Origin: Inia geoffrensis
Taxonomy: Eukaryota; Chordata; Mammalia; Artiodactyla; Iniidae
Assembly: GCA_036417435.1 (NCBI GenBank)
Contig: CM070913.1
Location: 18,010,680-18,074,679 of the forward strand
Reading direction: 5' to 3'
DNA length: 64,000 nt
Shown: piece after piece, positions 34,824 to 46,777 of the stretch
Layout: the number at the start of each line of letters is the position of its first letter
Position numbering within the stretch: the first letter of the stretch is position 1
Position numbers and translations under genes: made by a program
The notes under the pieces: generated by a model
What the model was told of the DNA's origin: nothing
Seen by the model: the letters and a program-made list of their open reading frames with translations, nothing else
The model's database searches: none

Positions 34824-34900
34824 AGTCAAACTCTTGAAAACCAAAAACAAATAACATATTAAAAGCAGCCAGAAATGTATTATATACAGAGATCCAATTC

Positions 34901-35278
34901 CAAAAACATCTGTTGTTGATGTGGGTTTGGGTTTCGCTGTTGATATTGTTCTGTTCAGTTCTGTTGTTCTTCCAATTCTGCTCTTCCTGTACTTAGAGCA
35001 GGGCTTGGTGTAGGGGTGGGGGGCGGTTCTCATTTTTCCGGCTCCACCCTCAGCTTTCAGTAGTCCCTGAGCCCCTGCTGCAGAGAGGTTCTCTCTGCTT
35101 GCTCTGCTCCTTTCCCAGTGGGAGTGCTTTCCCTCAGATCTATTTTTGTTGCCTGCTCAGCCTCCACCTTAGGCAGCCTCTGTTTATCTGGCCCTTGGGG
35201 ATGAAGCTTTGTCAGCGCGCTCAGACGTGTATCTGTGATTTGTCTTAGGCCCCTGATCCTCCTTCAGGGTTAGCAGGA
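34901..35278. other. unassigned, GC-rich relative to flanks
   Basis: T/G- and C-rich text continuing to about 36000 looks like an old interspersed repeat, but I cannot name the family. No exon-like frame. Confidence 0.3.
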
Positions 35279-35348
35279 AATGCCCAGCTCCTGCGACTGG
35301 ATATTTTCAAGTACTGTACTCCCCCATAGTAAATTATTTATAAATTTT
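35279..35348 (+). repeat. dispersed ~70-bp repeat, copy 1
   Basis: Shares 'atattttcaagtactgtact' and 'aaattatttataaatttt', with the same flanking 'gcccagctcct', with 38132-38201, in the same orientation, with few differences. Confidence 0.85.
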
Positions 35349-38131
35349 CGCTTGAAATGTATGTGGAATCCTGAACCCACCATGGTGTCCTGCCCCCCTC
35401 CCAGGTGCAGAAGGCTTTTCTCAAAGCAGTTGATCTTTGCCAGTACCCTGAGTGAGAGGTCTTTCTACCCTCATCCAAAGACAGAGGGGTTTTTGCTTCT
35501 ATTTCTTTCTCAGAGTTAATGAATTTTTAATCAGCCCTGGGAGTTGATTGCTACTGATATCCTAGGGTTTTAAAGTTTATGCTTCATAGCAGTGAATGAC
35601 CAAGGCAATCTGGCAGGATTTTGCGTCTGTGCCCCAGCAGTACTCAATCACCTCCCATACCTGTGCCACCAAATGGGGCCCCTCTTGTCTCCCACCATAC
35701 CCCTAGCCTTTCTCGTGAGCACCTGTTGAAGAGCTACTCAAAAAAGATGGTAAGCAAGCATAAAGTCCCCTTGGGTCAGGAGGTTTTAGCTATTCTAATC
35801 TGATGCTAGCCCACGTTTTCTTCTTTCATAATGTGTTACAGTTCTAGCCAACTTTTTTCTTACTTGTTTGTATGGCATTCACATCTTCTATAAGATAAGA
35901 GTTCCTGTGCCCCAGCTCTCACTGAAAAGTATTGTCTCTCATGGGAATGTAGTTTACTTGACTTTTGACTTTAACTCTCTGGTGAGCTCAATAAAAACGT
36001 AATGATCTTGTAGATTACCTGGCTTTTTTCTTTCCTTGTTAGTTTGAAAATGATACTCTCTTGAAGCTTTCTGCATCTAAGCAGAAGCAGAATTCAAGGG
36101 TGTTTTTATATGTTTACTTACCTCTAGAGTAAGAAGCAATCTGTTAAGATGTGATACATTCAGAGTATATAAATTCCCCTTGTCCCTGCTTATACCCACT
36201 TGGGTTTTACTAGAATTATGCAAGTATTTTATAACAGAAAGAGAGATGTTTCTGAACCTGATCTAATTTTTATTTGTAATGGCAGGGCTGGACTATAGGG
36301 CATACCCACATATGTGACCTGAATGAGATGAGTGAGCATGTAACATGTTAAACATTGCTGGACAGAAATATTATCTCATATTATCATTAAGTGCTTGTAT
36401 TAGTGCTTGTTTTTAAGGTGACATGAAATAGTAGAGAACAAAAACAAACCAAACAAACCCATTATTTTTTCTGCTTCCACTCACTTTATTCCTGGTGTTA
36501 CAACCTCCATGTCGGGATTAGTGCCCACTCCCCCTACAATGCAATCAACACTCATTCATACTCTTTGCCCTTCTGTGGCAATCTCTGCAAAGTTGAAAAT
36601 GACTATTCATAGTGACCTTTTCAGAAAGAAAGACTAGAGGCCCATTTTTCTGCTCAGCATAGATGTTGGTTTTTTTTTTTTTAAACCAGATCCAGCACAC
36701 TAGAGGGAAAAAAACTAAAGCCATCTCACTACCTGTCTTTCAAGAGAGAACAAAATGGCTCACAGTAAACATTTAATAAGGAACGAATGATAACGTCTGA
36801 TTATGATTGTTAACTGGAATCCATACATCTTATAATCAATGAATTTCCCCTCCAGCCTCAGATGTTGGCAATAGCTAATTGCCACTTAATGTTCATCTCT
36901 TTTCCATTTCTTTTTCTTTTTTTTAATTGTTTTTATAGTGGGGAATTGGGAGAAGCTACATGAGGGGCCGTTATCTAGATAAAAACTTTAACTACAAATT
37001 TTAGATTTTATTTTGATTTTTGGACCTAATTCAAGTGGTTTTTATTTAGCTTTGTGAGTCCCTCTAATCTGTGGCTGCGTAAACCACATCTATAATTTAC
37101 AAAATGCATGGTAATAGGGAAGTCATTTCAGCTTCCCTTTAAAAATTAATGTGATTAAAAATATCTCTCTTGTTTACCTTGTTTTCTTTCAGGATCAAAT
37201 GAGATTACAAAAGCCAGCGTTTCTGCTCGTTCCTGAACTATGTGTATAATCAGTATGTGTCTGACTCTTTTGAGGTATTTGTGGACTGTATTAGGGTTTA
37301 GCTTCTTTGTATATCAAGGCCTACCACAAAATAGGTACAATCTGATTGTTGATAAAATGAATTAACCTAATTGTAATATAAGGGTAATCTTAAGTAGAAT
37401 ATATAGAAAACTGGATTTGTAACTTATTTTTAATTTCTTATAAAACAATACAGAACCATGCATGTAGTGAAAATACCACATATATGATATCATTGACTTC
37501 TTAATTGGAAATGGAAAATTGGTCCTCATTTCCTTGAGCTTGTTTATTCCAATTCCCATCTATATGATCTATGAAAAGTTCCTGTAAAATAGAAATAATA
37601 TTTGTGCTTATTATATTATACATTTATAATATATAAGTTATAATCCACATAATTTATATATAAATGTATGATATGTACATTTATAAAAATAATAACATTT
37701 TGCTATTTTATCCTGATGCTATAATTCCTAGGAAAAGCTTACTGTAGGATAATTACTTCTTAAATCACTTAGTTCCCTTTCCTTTTTCTTCAGGTACTTG
37801 TAAGAAGTGAGAACATTGTGCTATACACATTCTATTTAGAAAGATTTATGCATTCTCCAAACTTCAGATATGAAATTCATTTTTATCATGTTTAATTAGT
37901 GAATTCAAATAATCCAAAAGTATTATTAAGCTACTAGTATTATCGAGTAGGCTAAATAGTAATTTAAACTAAACATAAAATAATGCAACATTTGCTATAA
38001 AACATTAAAAAAAAACCCAACTAAACCAAGAAAAAGCAAAAGTAAATTAAGTATCTTTCTTAAACTCCTGCAATCCTTCAGGCTTTGGCTTATATTTAAT
38101 ATCCTCAGAGAAAATTTAAAGGGCCTCTGGA
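35349..38131. other. no confident feature
   Basis: To about 36000 the composition is mixed and repeat-like. Beyond that it is AT-rich, with a T12 run at about 36670-36681 and an AT-rich palindromic patch at 37600-37690. No exon-like frame. Confidence 0.35.
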
Positions 38132-38201
38132 AAAGCCCAGCTCCTTCTACTAGATATTTTCAAGTACTGTACTCCCCCTACAGTAAATTATTTATAAATT
38201 T
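38132..38201 (+). repeat. dispersed ~70-bp repeat, copy 2
   Basis: Second copy of the sequence at 35279-35348, 2.85 kb away in the same orientation. 'aaagcccagctcct', 'tactagatattttcaagtac' and 'cagtaaattatttataaatt' are shared apart from scattered substitutions. Confidence 0.85.
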
Positions 38202-38224
38202 TTGGTCTTCTCTTTTCCTTGTTA

Positions 38225-38350
38225 AAATGTAGCCTTTGTAAGGGAAGTGACCATTTAGGTCTTATTCATCACTGGTTTTTTCAGCCCTTAGAATAGTGTC
38301 TGGAACACAGGAGGCCAGCTCACAGCATGTATTCAACAAGTACTTATTGA
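38225..38350 (+). repeat. L2 3'-end fragment
   Basis: 'tttaggtcttattcatcact', 'tagaatagtgtctggaacac' and 'attcaacaagtacttattga' follow the sense L2 3' end. Confidence 0.55.
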
Positions 38351-38692
38351 TCTCAAATGTAATTAAATTCATAGTTTCCATTATAAATAGCACCATATTA
38401 TGATGCTGTTTTATCCAGATGCCAAAAAATTATCATCCTTGATTCCAAGATCATGCAACTAAAACTAATTTCTTGTAATGAACTTCTTCCCAGGTAGATC
38501 TATCAACCGGAAAAGAATGCACTGGTGTCAATGATTTCAAATATTCCTGTTCCTTGACAAATATATTTATTACTGGGAAAATTTTAAAGGCATGCAACAT
38601 TTTTGGTTTGGGGAATTAGATGATTGAAGAAGAATTACTATCCACAAAAGATTTGAGTGAACGGAACATGATGATTGAAAACTAAACAGATT

Positions 38693-38744
38693 AATATTAC
38701 TTTGTTTCTTAGGGGAATAATATTACTTTGTTTCTTAGGGGAAT
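38693..38744 (+). repeat. perfect 26-bp tandem duplication
   Basis: The unit beginning aatattactttgtttctt and ending aggggaat is present twice with no mismatch (38693-38718, 38719-38744), head to tail. Confidence 0.95.
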
Positions 38745-38927
38745 AAACAAATGCCATAGGAACTTTGTTTTAAAATGAAAAAAGAAAATTGTAACCCACA
38801 TCCAAAGATGAATGTAGAAATACAGAAGTAATAGACACAAAAGTTCATTCCTTCCTTTAGATTTTTCATACTTTCTCATAAGTTTGGTAGGTTTTTGCTC
38901 TTGGCCATCAAAATATTGTAATAATGG

Positions 38928-39142
38928 GGGCTTCCCTGGTGGCGCAGTGGTTGGGAGTCCGCTTGCCGATGCAGGGGACACAGGTTCGTGTCCCGGTCCG
39001 GGAGGATCCCGCGTGCCACGGAGCGGCTGGGCCCGTGAGCCATGGCCGCTGAGCCTGCGCGTCCGGAGCCTGTGCTCCACAGCAGGAGAGGCCGTGGCAG
39101 TGGCAGGCCCGCGTACCGCAAAAAAAAAAAAAAAAAAAAAAA
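38928..39142 (+). mobile_element. CHR SINE (GC-rich type)
   Basis: Starts 'gggcttccctggtggcgcag', with B-box-like 'aggttcgtgtccc', a GC-rich body ending 'cgcgtaccgc', and about 23 A. The target duplication attg(t/c)aataatgg is at 38915-38927 and 39142-39154, with one mismatch. Confidence 0.95.
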
Positions 39143-39154
39143 TTGCAATAATGG

Positions 39155-41085
39155 TACAATTCCAATATAAGTAAAATTCTTTAAATTACTGTTGTTTCAT
39201 ATCACTTAAAAAAATAGTTAAGGATTTGTCACTGGCATTAATTATGTTAAAATAAACATTTTATTATTGCACATTATTTTTGTCCTTTATTACACAAAAA
39301 AGTATTTTTACATATATACATATGTATATATAATATTTCTAATTTCCAAAATTTGTGTTGTTATTCACAAGATATTATATATGAAGCCCATTTTCAGTTT
39401 ATTCATATTTTATTAATTTCGCCCATAAGCATAAATATCTTAATAATTATGAGTAAAGGAGCTCCAGATAAGATAATGGCATATTCTCTCTGAAAGCAGA
39501 TTGTATTTTGCTATGAAAACATGACAACAGTATGGTTCTAATTACCTCTTATATTTTAGAGAGTGGCAGCCGGCCAATGAACTGTATTTTTTTTTCTCCT
39601 AAAAGGATATAATCAAACAAATGGTAGCTAAAGCTTTTGTGGACTCTTGGATATGTAAATTAAGCATGCTTCTTAACAAGTTATTTTGTCATCCTGATGA
39701 GTGGAAACATTGATTTTCAAGACTAATTATACTCACTGTTTTTAAAATAAGCAGGGGGCTTTGCATTATGTAATTTGGCAAAGTGTCGGAATTAGACAGG
39801 CAGGTTCCCTGCAGGTCAGGCCTCCTCAGAAGAAGTCCAGGATGTTTACATAAAAGTCACCTTGGTGGAGGAGGTGAGGTTTATCATTCAGCAGTCCACC
39901 ATGGGGCCACATTGCATTTTGAAGTCAACTGGAACTGTCTGCTTAGACACACCTTCGCAAATGTCAATGAAGGTCTGCTTCTGTAAATAGCCACTAACTA
40001 CTAATACATCTTTACCGGTAAAATAAATCTAGACCCAGTGCTGAAAGGCACCGTTCCTCCAGCATAAAAATATTATTTTTTTTGTTGACCTAGTCAAATG
40101 TCTTGTGAGTCTATGAGATTCATTGAACAAATCTGTTTTATGTCAAATGGTTTCAAAAAGAGTCCTGTGCGAGGAGTTAGCACTTAGGTTTTGGAGTTAT
40201 CCAAAGAAATATAGAACTAACAGTCCTTTCCAAGGAAAGCAGTATATAACTAGATACTATAAAACAAAATTATATTTTATACTTCTGATTTTCAACTACA
40301 AGGAAATTCAGGTTTTTCAGGGAACACAGGAATATATCACTTAGACTAAAATTTCTGAACTGTTTTCTTTTAAGCACATTTAGGGTGTAAATCTGTGGAC
40401 TGGAATTTAGTGTCAAGAATAAGTGGAAAATATCCATAAGCCGGAAATTTGTGTTCAAGTCTCATGTTGGGTATCAGCATACTTAGAGCACTAAATTTAT
40501 TAGGTAACAGAAAAAGAGTCTCCTTTCAGTGTTCCTTACTCAGAATTTTGCTCAAGAAATATCTTTCTGATTTAAAAAGACTATCCTCCTATGGTTGATT
40601 CTGGACAGTGGCTACCACAATGCTGTTTACCTGAACTCTTCCTGAAAATCAATTTGCCTCCACTAAAGCTGATATATTCCTGCTGGAGAGGAACCCAAAT
40701 GGAGGAAGGACTTTTGTATCCACATCAGCACATGCACAAGTCTTCCAAGACTCAATGACAAGCACATTCTGGAGTTGACAGTAGCATTATTGCTAGTGGC
40801 AGTGGATGTATTTGCAAGATTCAAATCTGTACTCTTTATATGAAGCTGTAACTGTAAATCTTTATTCTCTATCTCCTGGTTCCCCCAGTCTTAGGATATA
40901 CCTGGATAGTTCATGATCAAATTAAAAGTCACAGTTGGAGAAGTAAAACTAATTTTAACAGGTTTATATCATTTTTTTAATTTTTCCATCCTCAATACTA
41001 AAGAGGTGAAAAGGTGAATTAAACATGACTCAGTTGCATGTTATATAACTACATAGAGAGTTGACATAACGTTTGTAGAAAATCA
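39155..41085. other. no recognised feature
   Basis: AT-rich; a tata/catata-rich patch at 39310-39335. 39780-39990 is less AT-rich with a 67-codon frame that lacks any recognised motif. No repeat named. Confidence 0.4.
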
Positions 41086-41089
41086 ATTT

Positions 41090-41310
41090 CATGAGCCAGG
41101 CACTGCATTAGGGACTTCATACATATTATTTTCTTTAATCCTCACAGCAGTCCTATGAGATTGGAATTACTGGCCTTGTTTGACCAAAGAAGCTGAGGGT
41201 TACAGACGTTAGTGACTCACCTGTAGATATGACACTCAGCTACTAAGCTAGAAAGCTGGGATTCAAACCAGATTTGTCTGATTTAAATTCTGTGCCCATT
41301 TCATAATCTG
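41090..41310 (-). repeat. MIR SINE
   Basis: Reverse-strand MIR in order: 'gagccaggcactgcattagg', 'ttctttaatcctcacagcag', 'tcctatgagattggaattac', 'cactcagctactaagctaga' and 'gggattcaaaccagatttgt'. Confidence 0.8.
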
Positions 41311-41427
41311 AGCAAAAGAATTTCAGGATTTCAACTATGAAACAGAATTCAGTCACCCAGTACAATTATTCATTTGATGCTTGAATTGCAATTAGTCATC
41401 AGCTGAGGTTTAAAGATTGCTAATATT

Positions 41428-41640
41428 GATGAGAACTTTTAAGATCTACTCTCTTAGCAACTTTCAAATGTGCAATACAGTATTATTAAGCATAGTCATC
41501 ATGCTGTGCATTACATCCCCAGGACTTATTTAGTATTTTATATTGTGGTGATCATTTTGCAATATATACAAATATCTCATCATATGTTGTACACCAGAAA
41601 CTATATGTCAGTTACATCTTAATAAATAAATAAGCATAAA
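41428..41640. mobile_element. L1M 3'-end insertion with 5' inversion (twin priming)
   Basis: 41428-~41528 is L1M 3'UTR in reverse orientation ('gatgagaacttttaagatct', 'agcaactttcaaatgtgcaa', 'gctgtgcattacatccccag'). From ~41540 the adjoining, more distal 3'UTR runs forward ('ttgtggtgatcattttgcaa', 'atgttgtacaccagaaacta', 'cttaataaataaataa') into an A-rich tail. Head-to-head order with a forward 3' end is the hallmark of twin priming by L1 reverse transcriptase. Confidence 0.65.
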
Positions 41641-41724
41641 TGCATAGTAAATTGAGGCCTAAAACTTAAAAGAAATGCTAATAATAAGAAACTGAGACCA
41701 GTTTATTTAGCTCAAAAAATTCTG

Positions 41725-41876
41725 TAGCTGTCCTGTCTGACATCTTAGAAACTAGCCATAGGTGGCTGTTTAAATTAAAATTAAGTAAAATTAAAAAATT
41801 CAGTTCTTCAGTCTCGGCACATTTCAAGAGCTCAGTAACCTCATGTGGCTAATGGCTACCGTACTGGACAGCATAT
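41725..41876 (+). repeat. hAT-like MITE (same family as 26905)
   Basis: 'gaaactagccataggtggct', 'gtttaaattaaaattaagta', 'attcagttcttcagtctcgg', 'cacatttcaagagctcagta' and 'ctaatggctaccgtactgga' are the words of a widespread mammalian hAT-type MITE. Confidence 0.65.
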
Positions 41877-42119
41877 GTAGACACACACATACATACATAC
41901 ATATATATTCTCTCTCTGTATCCTTTAAGTGAACTCATCCACAAACGCATAATTTGTTAAACAAATTCAAGAGAAACTGTTCTGCTTAGGATCTGAGCAT
42001 TCTTAAATCCAGTTCATTGATTAACGACCTCGTGACACCTCTTAAGTACCTTCTAATATCCCTGTGGCTTGAGGAGCACAGTTTGAAGATGGCTGTTCTA
42101 GAGAAATTATTATCCCCAT

Positions 42120-42310
42120 CATTCTAATTGTTACATATAATGATAGAATGTCAGAGGTGGAATGGAGTCCAAGATCATCTCATTCAATCACCCCATTTTG
42201 CCAAAGAGGAGACTGAGGTGTAGGCAGGTGAGACCATTATCATGCTTCAAAGTTCACAGCTAACTTGTCTTTTCCTGTTTGCATATTCTAAAGTCCATTC
42301 ACTACCCACA
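42120..42310 (-). repeat. MIR/L2-like ancient repeat, unassigned
   Basis: 'agtccaagatcatctcattc', 'caatcaccccattttgccaa', 'agaggagactgaggtgtagg' and 'aagttcacagctaacttgtc' resemble the shared core of mammalian-wide repeats. Confidence 0.4.
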
Positions 42311-44379
42311 GGGAAAAAATAAACTGAGCTTCCTTAATTGCAGTCCATGAATTCAGTTAGAAGGACACAGATCCACTGAAATACGTATAATAGTCTTGTC
42401 ATTTATTGTTTGTTATCAAGGGGAATGATCCATAGATCCACATAGATATCATCAGAATCTCCAAGCATTTTTTTTGATACAAAAAACGGTAAGACTACTG
42501 TGACCCAAATAGTATGTGCAACATACATTTGCTGTAGGATGACCGCACTTCAGGCTTTAAAGGACATGGTGAGACCAAAAATAATAAGAAATGCGCAAGC
42601 ATCAGAATTGATTCGTAAAACAGTTCACCCTTGTGGGAAACTCTTAGCTGAATTGGAAACACCACATTAAATTAAAATAACCATTTGCATATTTGATAAA
42701 GAAACTAGACTTTCTGTTGTAAACACTGTAGAGCAAATGTTGTTGAGAGCAACTTTTAGAATTTAAGAAATAGCACAGATTATTTTTACTTAAAATAAAA
42801 GCAGCAAGAGAACTGGAAATCCTCATTGCAACTCTTGGCAATGACCAGAAATGTTCTTGACTTTTTATTCTGATTTCGATGATGTATAAAACCCAGAGAA
42901 CAAAGAATTTGTGTAAAAATAATATGTAAAATGACCTTCATTTTAATCCTCATTATTGTGGGTTATGGAATAATTCTTTTCACAATTTTCAACCTTAATT
43001 TGTCATAATTTGTTATTTTGATAATCTTTTGGAGAATTTGAAATATTAATACAACAAAAACTGTTATGCCAACTATGAAATTTTTCATTCTTTCTAATGC
43101 CACTTAGATACTGTCCCTCTACTTAATATCAAAAGATTGAAACCTGTTCAATGATGGCTGAATTTTTCAGTGATTTAGATAATTACCATTTCTGAGTGAT
43201 TATTCTCCTGCAGGAAAATAAATGCTATTTACAATGCATTTGGATTTTTTTCCTTTTAAAAATGTGACTTTTAAATAACTTCTCATCATGTGAATGACGT
43301 TGAAAAAAGATAGAGCCGCTAAAGCACAGAAAGACTTCTGACTTGACATCCATCTTTTATGAAACATTGTGTCTAGGAATGTCATGCAATCGGCAAACCC
43401 ATAATAAGCACACGGGTACTCAGGATACTTGCCTCATAGCCCAAGAGAAAAATGCTGCCAAGTGATCGGCCTCCAAAAGTGTTAATGCACTGCTCCCTTT
43501 CACATGGTGCTGTGAAATGGCTTTCTCTCCCCCAAAACAGTAACACAATTATCAAATTTCATTGAGACCCAGATGGGAGAAGATGAGTCTACACAGGATG
43601 ATTATCACATATTGAGTTCAGCAGAGAACTAGCTTGATGGAATTGGGGACTCTCTGTGTCTAGAGAGATGGACAACTGAGAGAGTGCAAAAGTCAGCAGC
43701 CCAATAATACCGATACATCTATCCTTGGATAAAGCCTGGGACTTGGATATTTTCTCTATCCATCTAATTAACAACTTACATAATCTGATAACACAGTAGA
43801 AATATGTGTGTGCATGTATGCATATGTGTATAAGTGTGTGTTTATGCAACCTAAAGTCTGCTATATATCACAAAATTGCTTTAATCAATGACTAAGCAAA
43901 CCATGGAGTATTTTTTCTAAAGAGGCTAAAAAATTCATTGTTTCCAAGTAGGTTTAAATACAATCTCTTGGGGCCAATTGTTGGATTAAAAAACATTTTG
44001 CTCTTCTATACATCTTACTTAATCTCTTACTCTGGCACTTACAGGGAAATGTTAATAAGGACTTCAAAACTCACAACCAAAGAGCTCCAAGGGACATAGA
44101 TGCCAGCCAAAAGGTGGGCAACGTTTTTTGTCTAATATTTCACAATGTCTTATAACAGCTGTTGGTCTTCAGTGACATCTGGGTACATGAAATTGTCAAA
44201 AAAGCTACTATGCACAGTGGAAATTTCCCTTTTCTAGCATCCAGTTATTTTTCATTTTGTTTTTATTAACAAAATATTTTAAAAGTCATGCAGACTGCAA
44301 GAAATGACTTGAATCAATAAATATTCAATCAACAAATATATTTTACTTAAGGGTTTGTAAGCTTGATTTATAACTTTTT
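42311..44379. other. no recognised feature
   Basis: AT-rich; a TG/TATG-rich patch at 43800-43850. No exon-like frame. Confidence 0.45.
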
Positions 44380-45080
44380 AATTAATTTTGTGGTAAGAAT
44401 ACTCAACATAAAATCTACCCTCTTAACAAATTTTAAGTACGATATCGACACTAAGCTGTATAGTCGATGTCAGAATGTATCTTACATAACTGAAACTTTG
44501 TGCCCTTGACCATCATTTTCATACTGCCCCCCACCCCCTGCCCCTGGAAATCACCATTCTATTCCCTGTTTCTATGAGTTTGAGATAATAAGGTATTTGT
44601 CTTTCTATGTCTGGCTTATTTTATTTAGCATAATATCCTCCAGGTTCATGCATGTATAGCAAATGGAAGGATTTTCTTTTTTTAAGACTGAATAATATTC
44701 TATTGAATGTGTACACCACATTTTCTTTATTCATTAGTCTGCCAATGTATATTTAGGTTGTATTCCTATCTTGGCTATTGTGACTAATGATGCAATGAAC
44801 ATGGGAGTGCAGGTGTCTCTTGGAGATTGCTGATTTCAGTCCTTTGCATAAATACCCAGAAGTGGGATTGCTGGATCATTTGGTTGTTAGACTTTTAACT
44901 TTCTGAGGAAACTTCACACTGTTTTTCATAACGGATGTACCAACTGACATTTCCATCATTAGCGTACCAGGATTCCCTTCTCTCCACATCCTCTCCAACA
45001 TGTCATTATTTTATTTATTAAATAATAGCTATCCTAACAGATGTGAGGTGGTATCTCATTGTGGTTTTAATGTGCACCCC
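44380..45080 (-). repeat. L1M fragment: distal ORF2 plus 3'UTR
   Basis: Antisense L1 landmarks in order: 'aaaatctaccctcttaacaa', 'cataactgaaactttgtgcc', 'tttgagataataaggtattt', 'gcataatatcctccaggttc', 'gtacaccacattttctttat', 'cccagaagtgggattgctgg', 'cttcacactgtttttcataa' and 'agatgtgaggtggtatctca'. Read on the minus strand it corresponds to the end of ORF2 and the 3'UTR of a long-extinct L1. Broken frames. Confidence 0.8.
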
Positions 45081-45084
45081 CTGA

Positions 45085-45205
45085 TGATACTGGGGAAATA
45101 TCCTTAGAAAAATTGAGTGACTTGCCGAAATTCAGAGTCACTAAGTGGTGGAATCAGGTATTAAAGCAAGGTTGCTTAACTCCAAAGACTGGTGTTTGAT
45201 TAATC
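45085..45205 (-). repeat. MIR fragment
   Basis: 'tgagtgacttgccgaaattc', 'agagtcactaagtggtggaa' and 'tccaaagactggtgtttgat' match the reverse-strand MIR core and end. Confidence 0.55.
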
Positions 45206-46762
45206 CCCACCATATTTTTGTGATTTTTTTTTTAAAAGAAAGAATCATTTTTAAGAGGGTAAAACCAGGGATAGATTACTTTTGGGATGTACAGAGTGAA
45301 ATTCATCCAAGAACAACCAAATTAAATATTCTTAAATATTTGAGAATATGATGCATTAAGATTCAAGTCAAACTCAAATATTTATCAACCAGTTACCTAA
45401 GTGCTTCACAGATACCAAACCACCTACAACCATAGGCCTGAAAACCCACTTCACAGTGAAATTTGATTGAACTACTAATATAGTTAAATAGAGATTTTAT
45501 AGATTTGTATAACTTAGAGAATTTAAATCAAGATCACCTTTATACACACGAGTGACATGAATCTTAGGAGACAAGATGACATGCTAAAGATTAATTTTTC
45601 TCCCCAATTACACTTCTCTCAAGAAAAAAGAAAAATCATAGGAGCTCTGGAAATGAAGGTATGGTCTTTGAAATTTGCTCATTGCCCTGGAATCACCTTT
45701 AGGTGCTTTACTTGAAGATGGAAAGTATGTTTTCTCCTCTTCCCTGTACAAAATCATGGGAAGTTGTAAAATCAGGTTCATGTGGGCATCAGACAGGCTG
45801 TAACAAGGAGAAGCTGTGTAAAATAGGCAGGTTTCACAACAGAAAATAGGGACAAGCCAAGAATATTAGTTAGTTACAAGGCCATAGAATACATTGCAAT
45901 AGTGAGATAACAAGACAAAAGGCTAAGTCTAAAAGTCTGAAGTCAGGTCAGTATTAAATAAATATATCCTAGAACAGGGATAACTCTAAGTGAGTAGTTT
46001 CTGAAAGTTCTTAAGGTATGGTATCTCTGCTTTCTGGATCTGAATTCATCTGAACATGGGGTAATTTCAGAATAATTGATAAAATCTAATATTTCTTGAG
46101 AAATAGGAAATAGATTATATCACATCATAAGTTTTTAGATTCATGTCTGCTGAATTTTCAAATTTAGCCATATCCTACCTGTATTGTCATTAGCTCTATG
46201 GTTGTCCATGGGAATCCAGAAATTCCTTTATATCCAATGCTCTTAGTATCTTGGGAATTTTCTTATAAATTCCAGACATTTCCATGATAATATTTCAGAT
46301 ACCACAGCTTCTGCTACACATAGTCTACAAGACACCCACACCACTGTGTGAAATTTCCCTCCAACCCCCTCTGGAAATCCACCAGAAAATAACCCACAAG
46401 GACAGGTGGTCTGCAAGCCACTTCTAATATATGCAACCACTGTATCTTTTTGCATACTTTGTACTTTGGTGGGTATGCCTAAAGTGCAATAGTATGAATG
46501 TCTGTTCATTAGGTCAGGTATTGACTATAACTCATAGCAAGCAATTGCTAAATCCATCCCAATAATTTTTCTGGCTAAATCAATGGGCATTGGTTATTTT
46601 AAAACAGGAATCAATAAGAGTGACATTTCAAAGCTATTGCTAGGAATATATATTAATACAAACAGCATCCATGTTATACTTGATGCTGTGGCATAGAAAG
46701 CAGAAAATAAATATGCTTATATCCCTAGTTGGATTATATTCCCTTCTTGGGATATGCTAATT
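45206..46762. other. no recognised feature
   Basis: AT-rich; an 88-codon minus frame at 46243-46509 has no recognised domain. No repeat named. Confidence 0.4.
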
Positions 46763-46777
46763 AAAAGTCAACCAGAG
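46763..46777 (+). repeat. target duplication of the 57-nt mini-insertion, left copy
   Basis: aaaagtcaaccagag; partner at 53933-53947 (aaaagttaaccagag, one mismatch). It brackets the mini-insertion plus the full-length L1 inside it. Confidence 0.85.

Larger units (their letters stand above)
33900..34900 (+). repeat. old L1/HAL1-like ORF1 region, split by a SINE and a Tigger MITE
   Basis: ORF1-like nucleotide words in order: 'gctgaaggatctattggaca', 'aagtagataacattcatgaa', 'agtgtacttgaagatgggcc', 'tctaacattcttatcgctgg', 'attcccagaagataaaggga', 'attgatccacagatgcaaaa', then after the MITE 'ctcttgaaaaccaaaaacaa' and 'taaaagcagccagaaatg'. Multiple stops and frameshifts are present. It is interrupted at 33958-34171 and 34645-34823. 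Confidence 0.6.
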
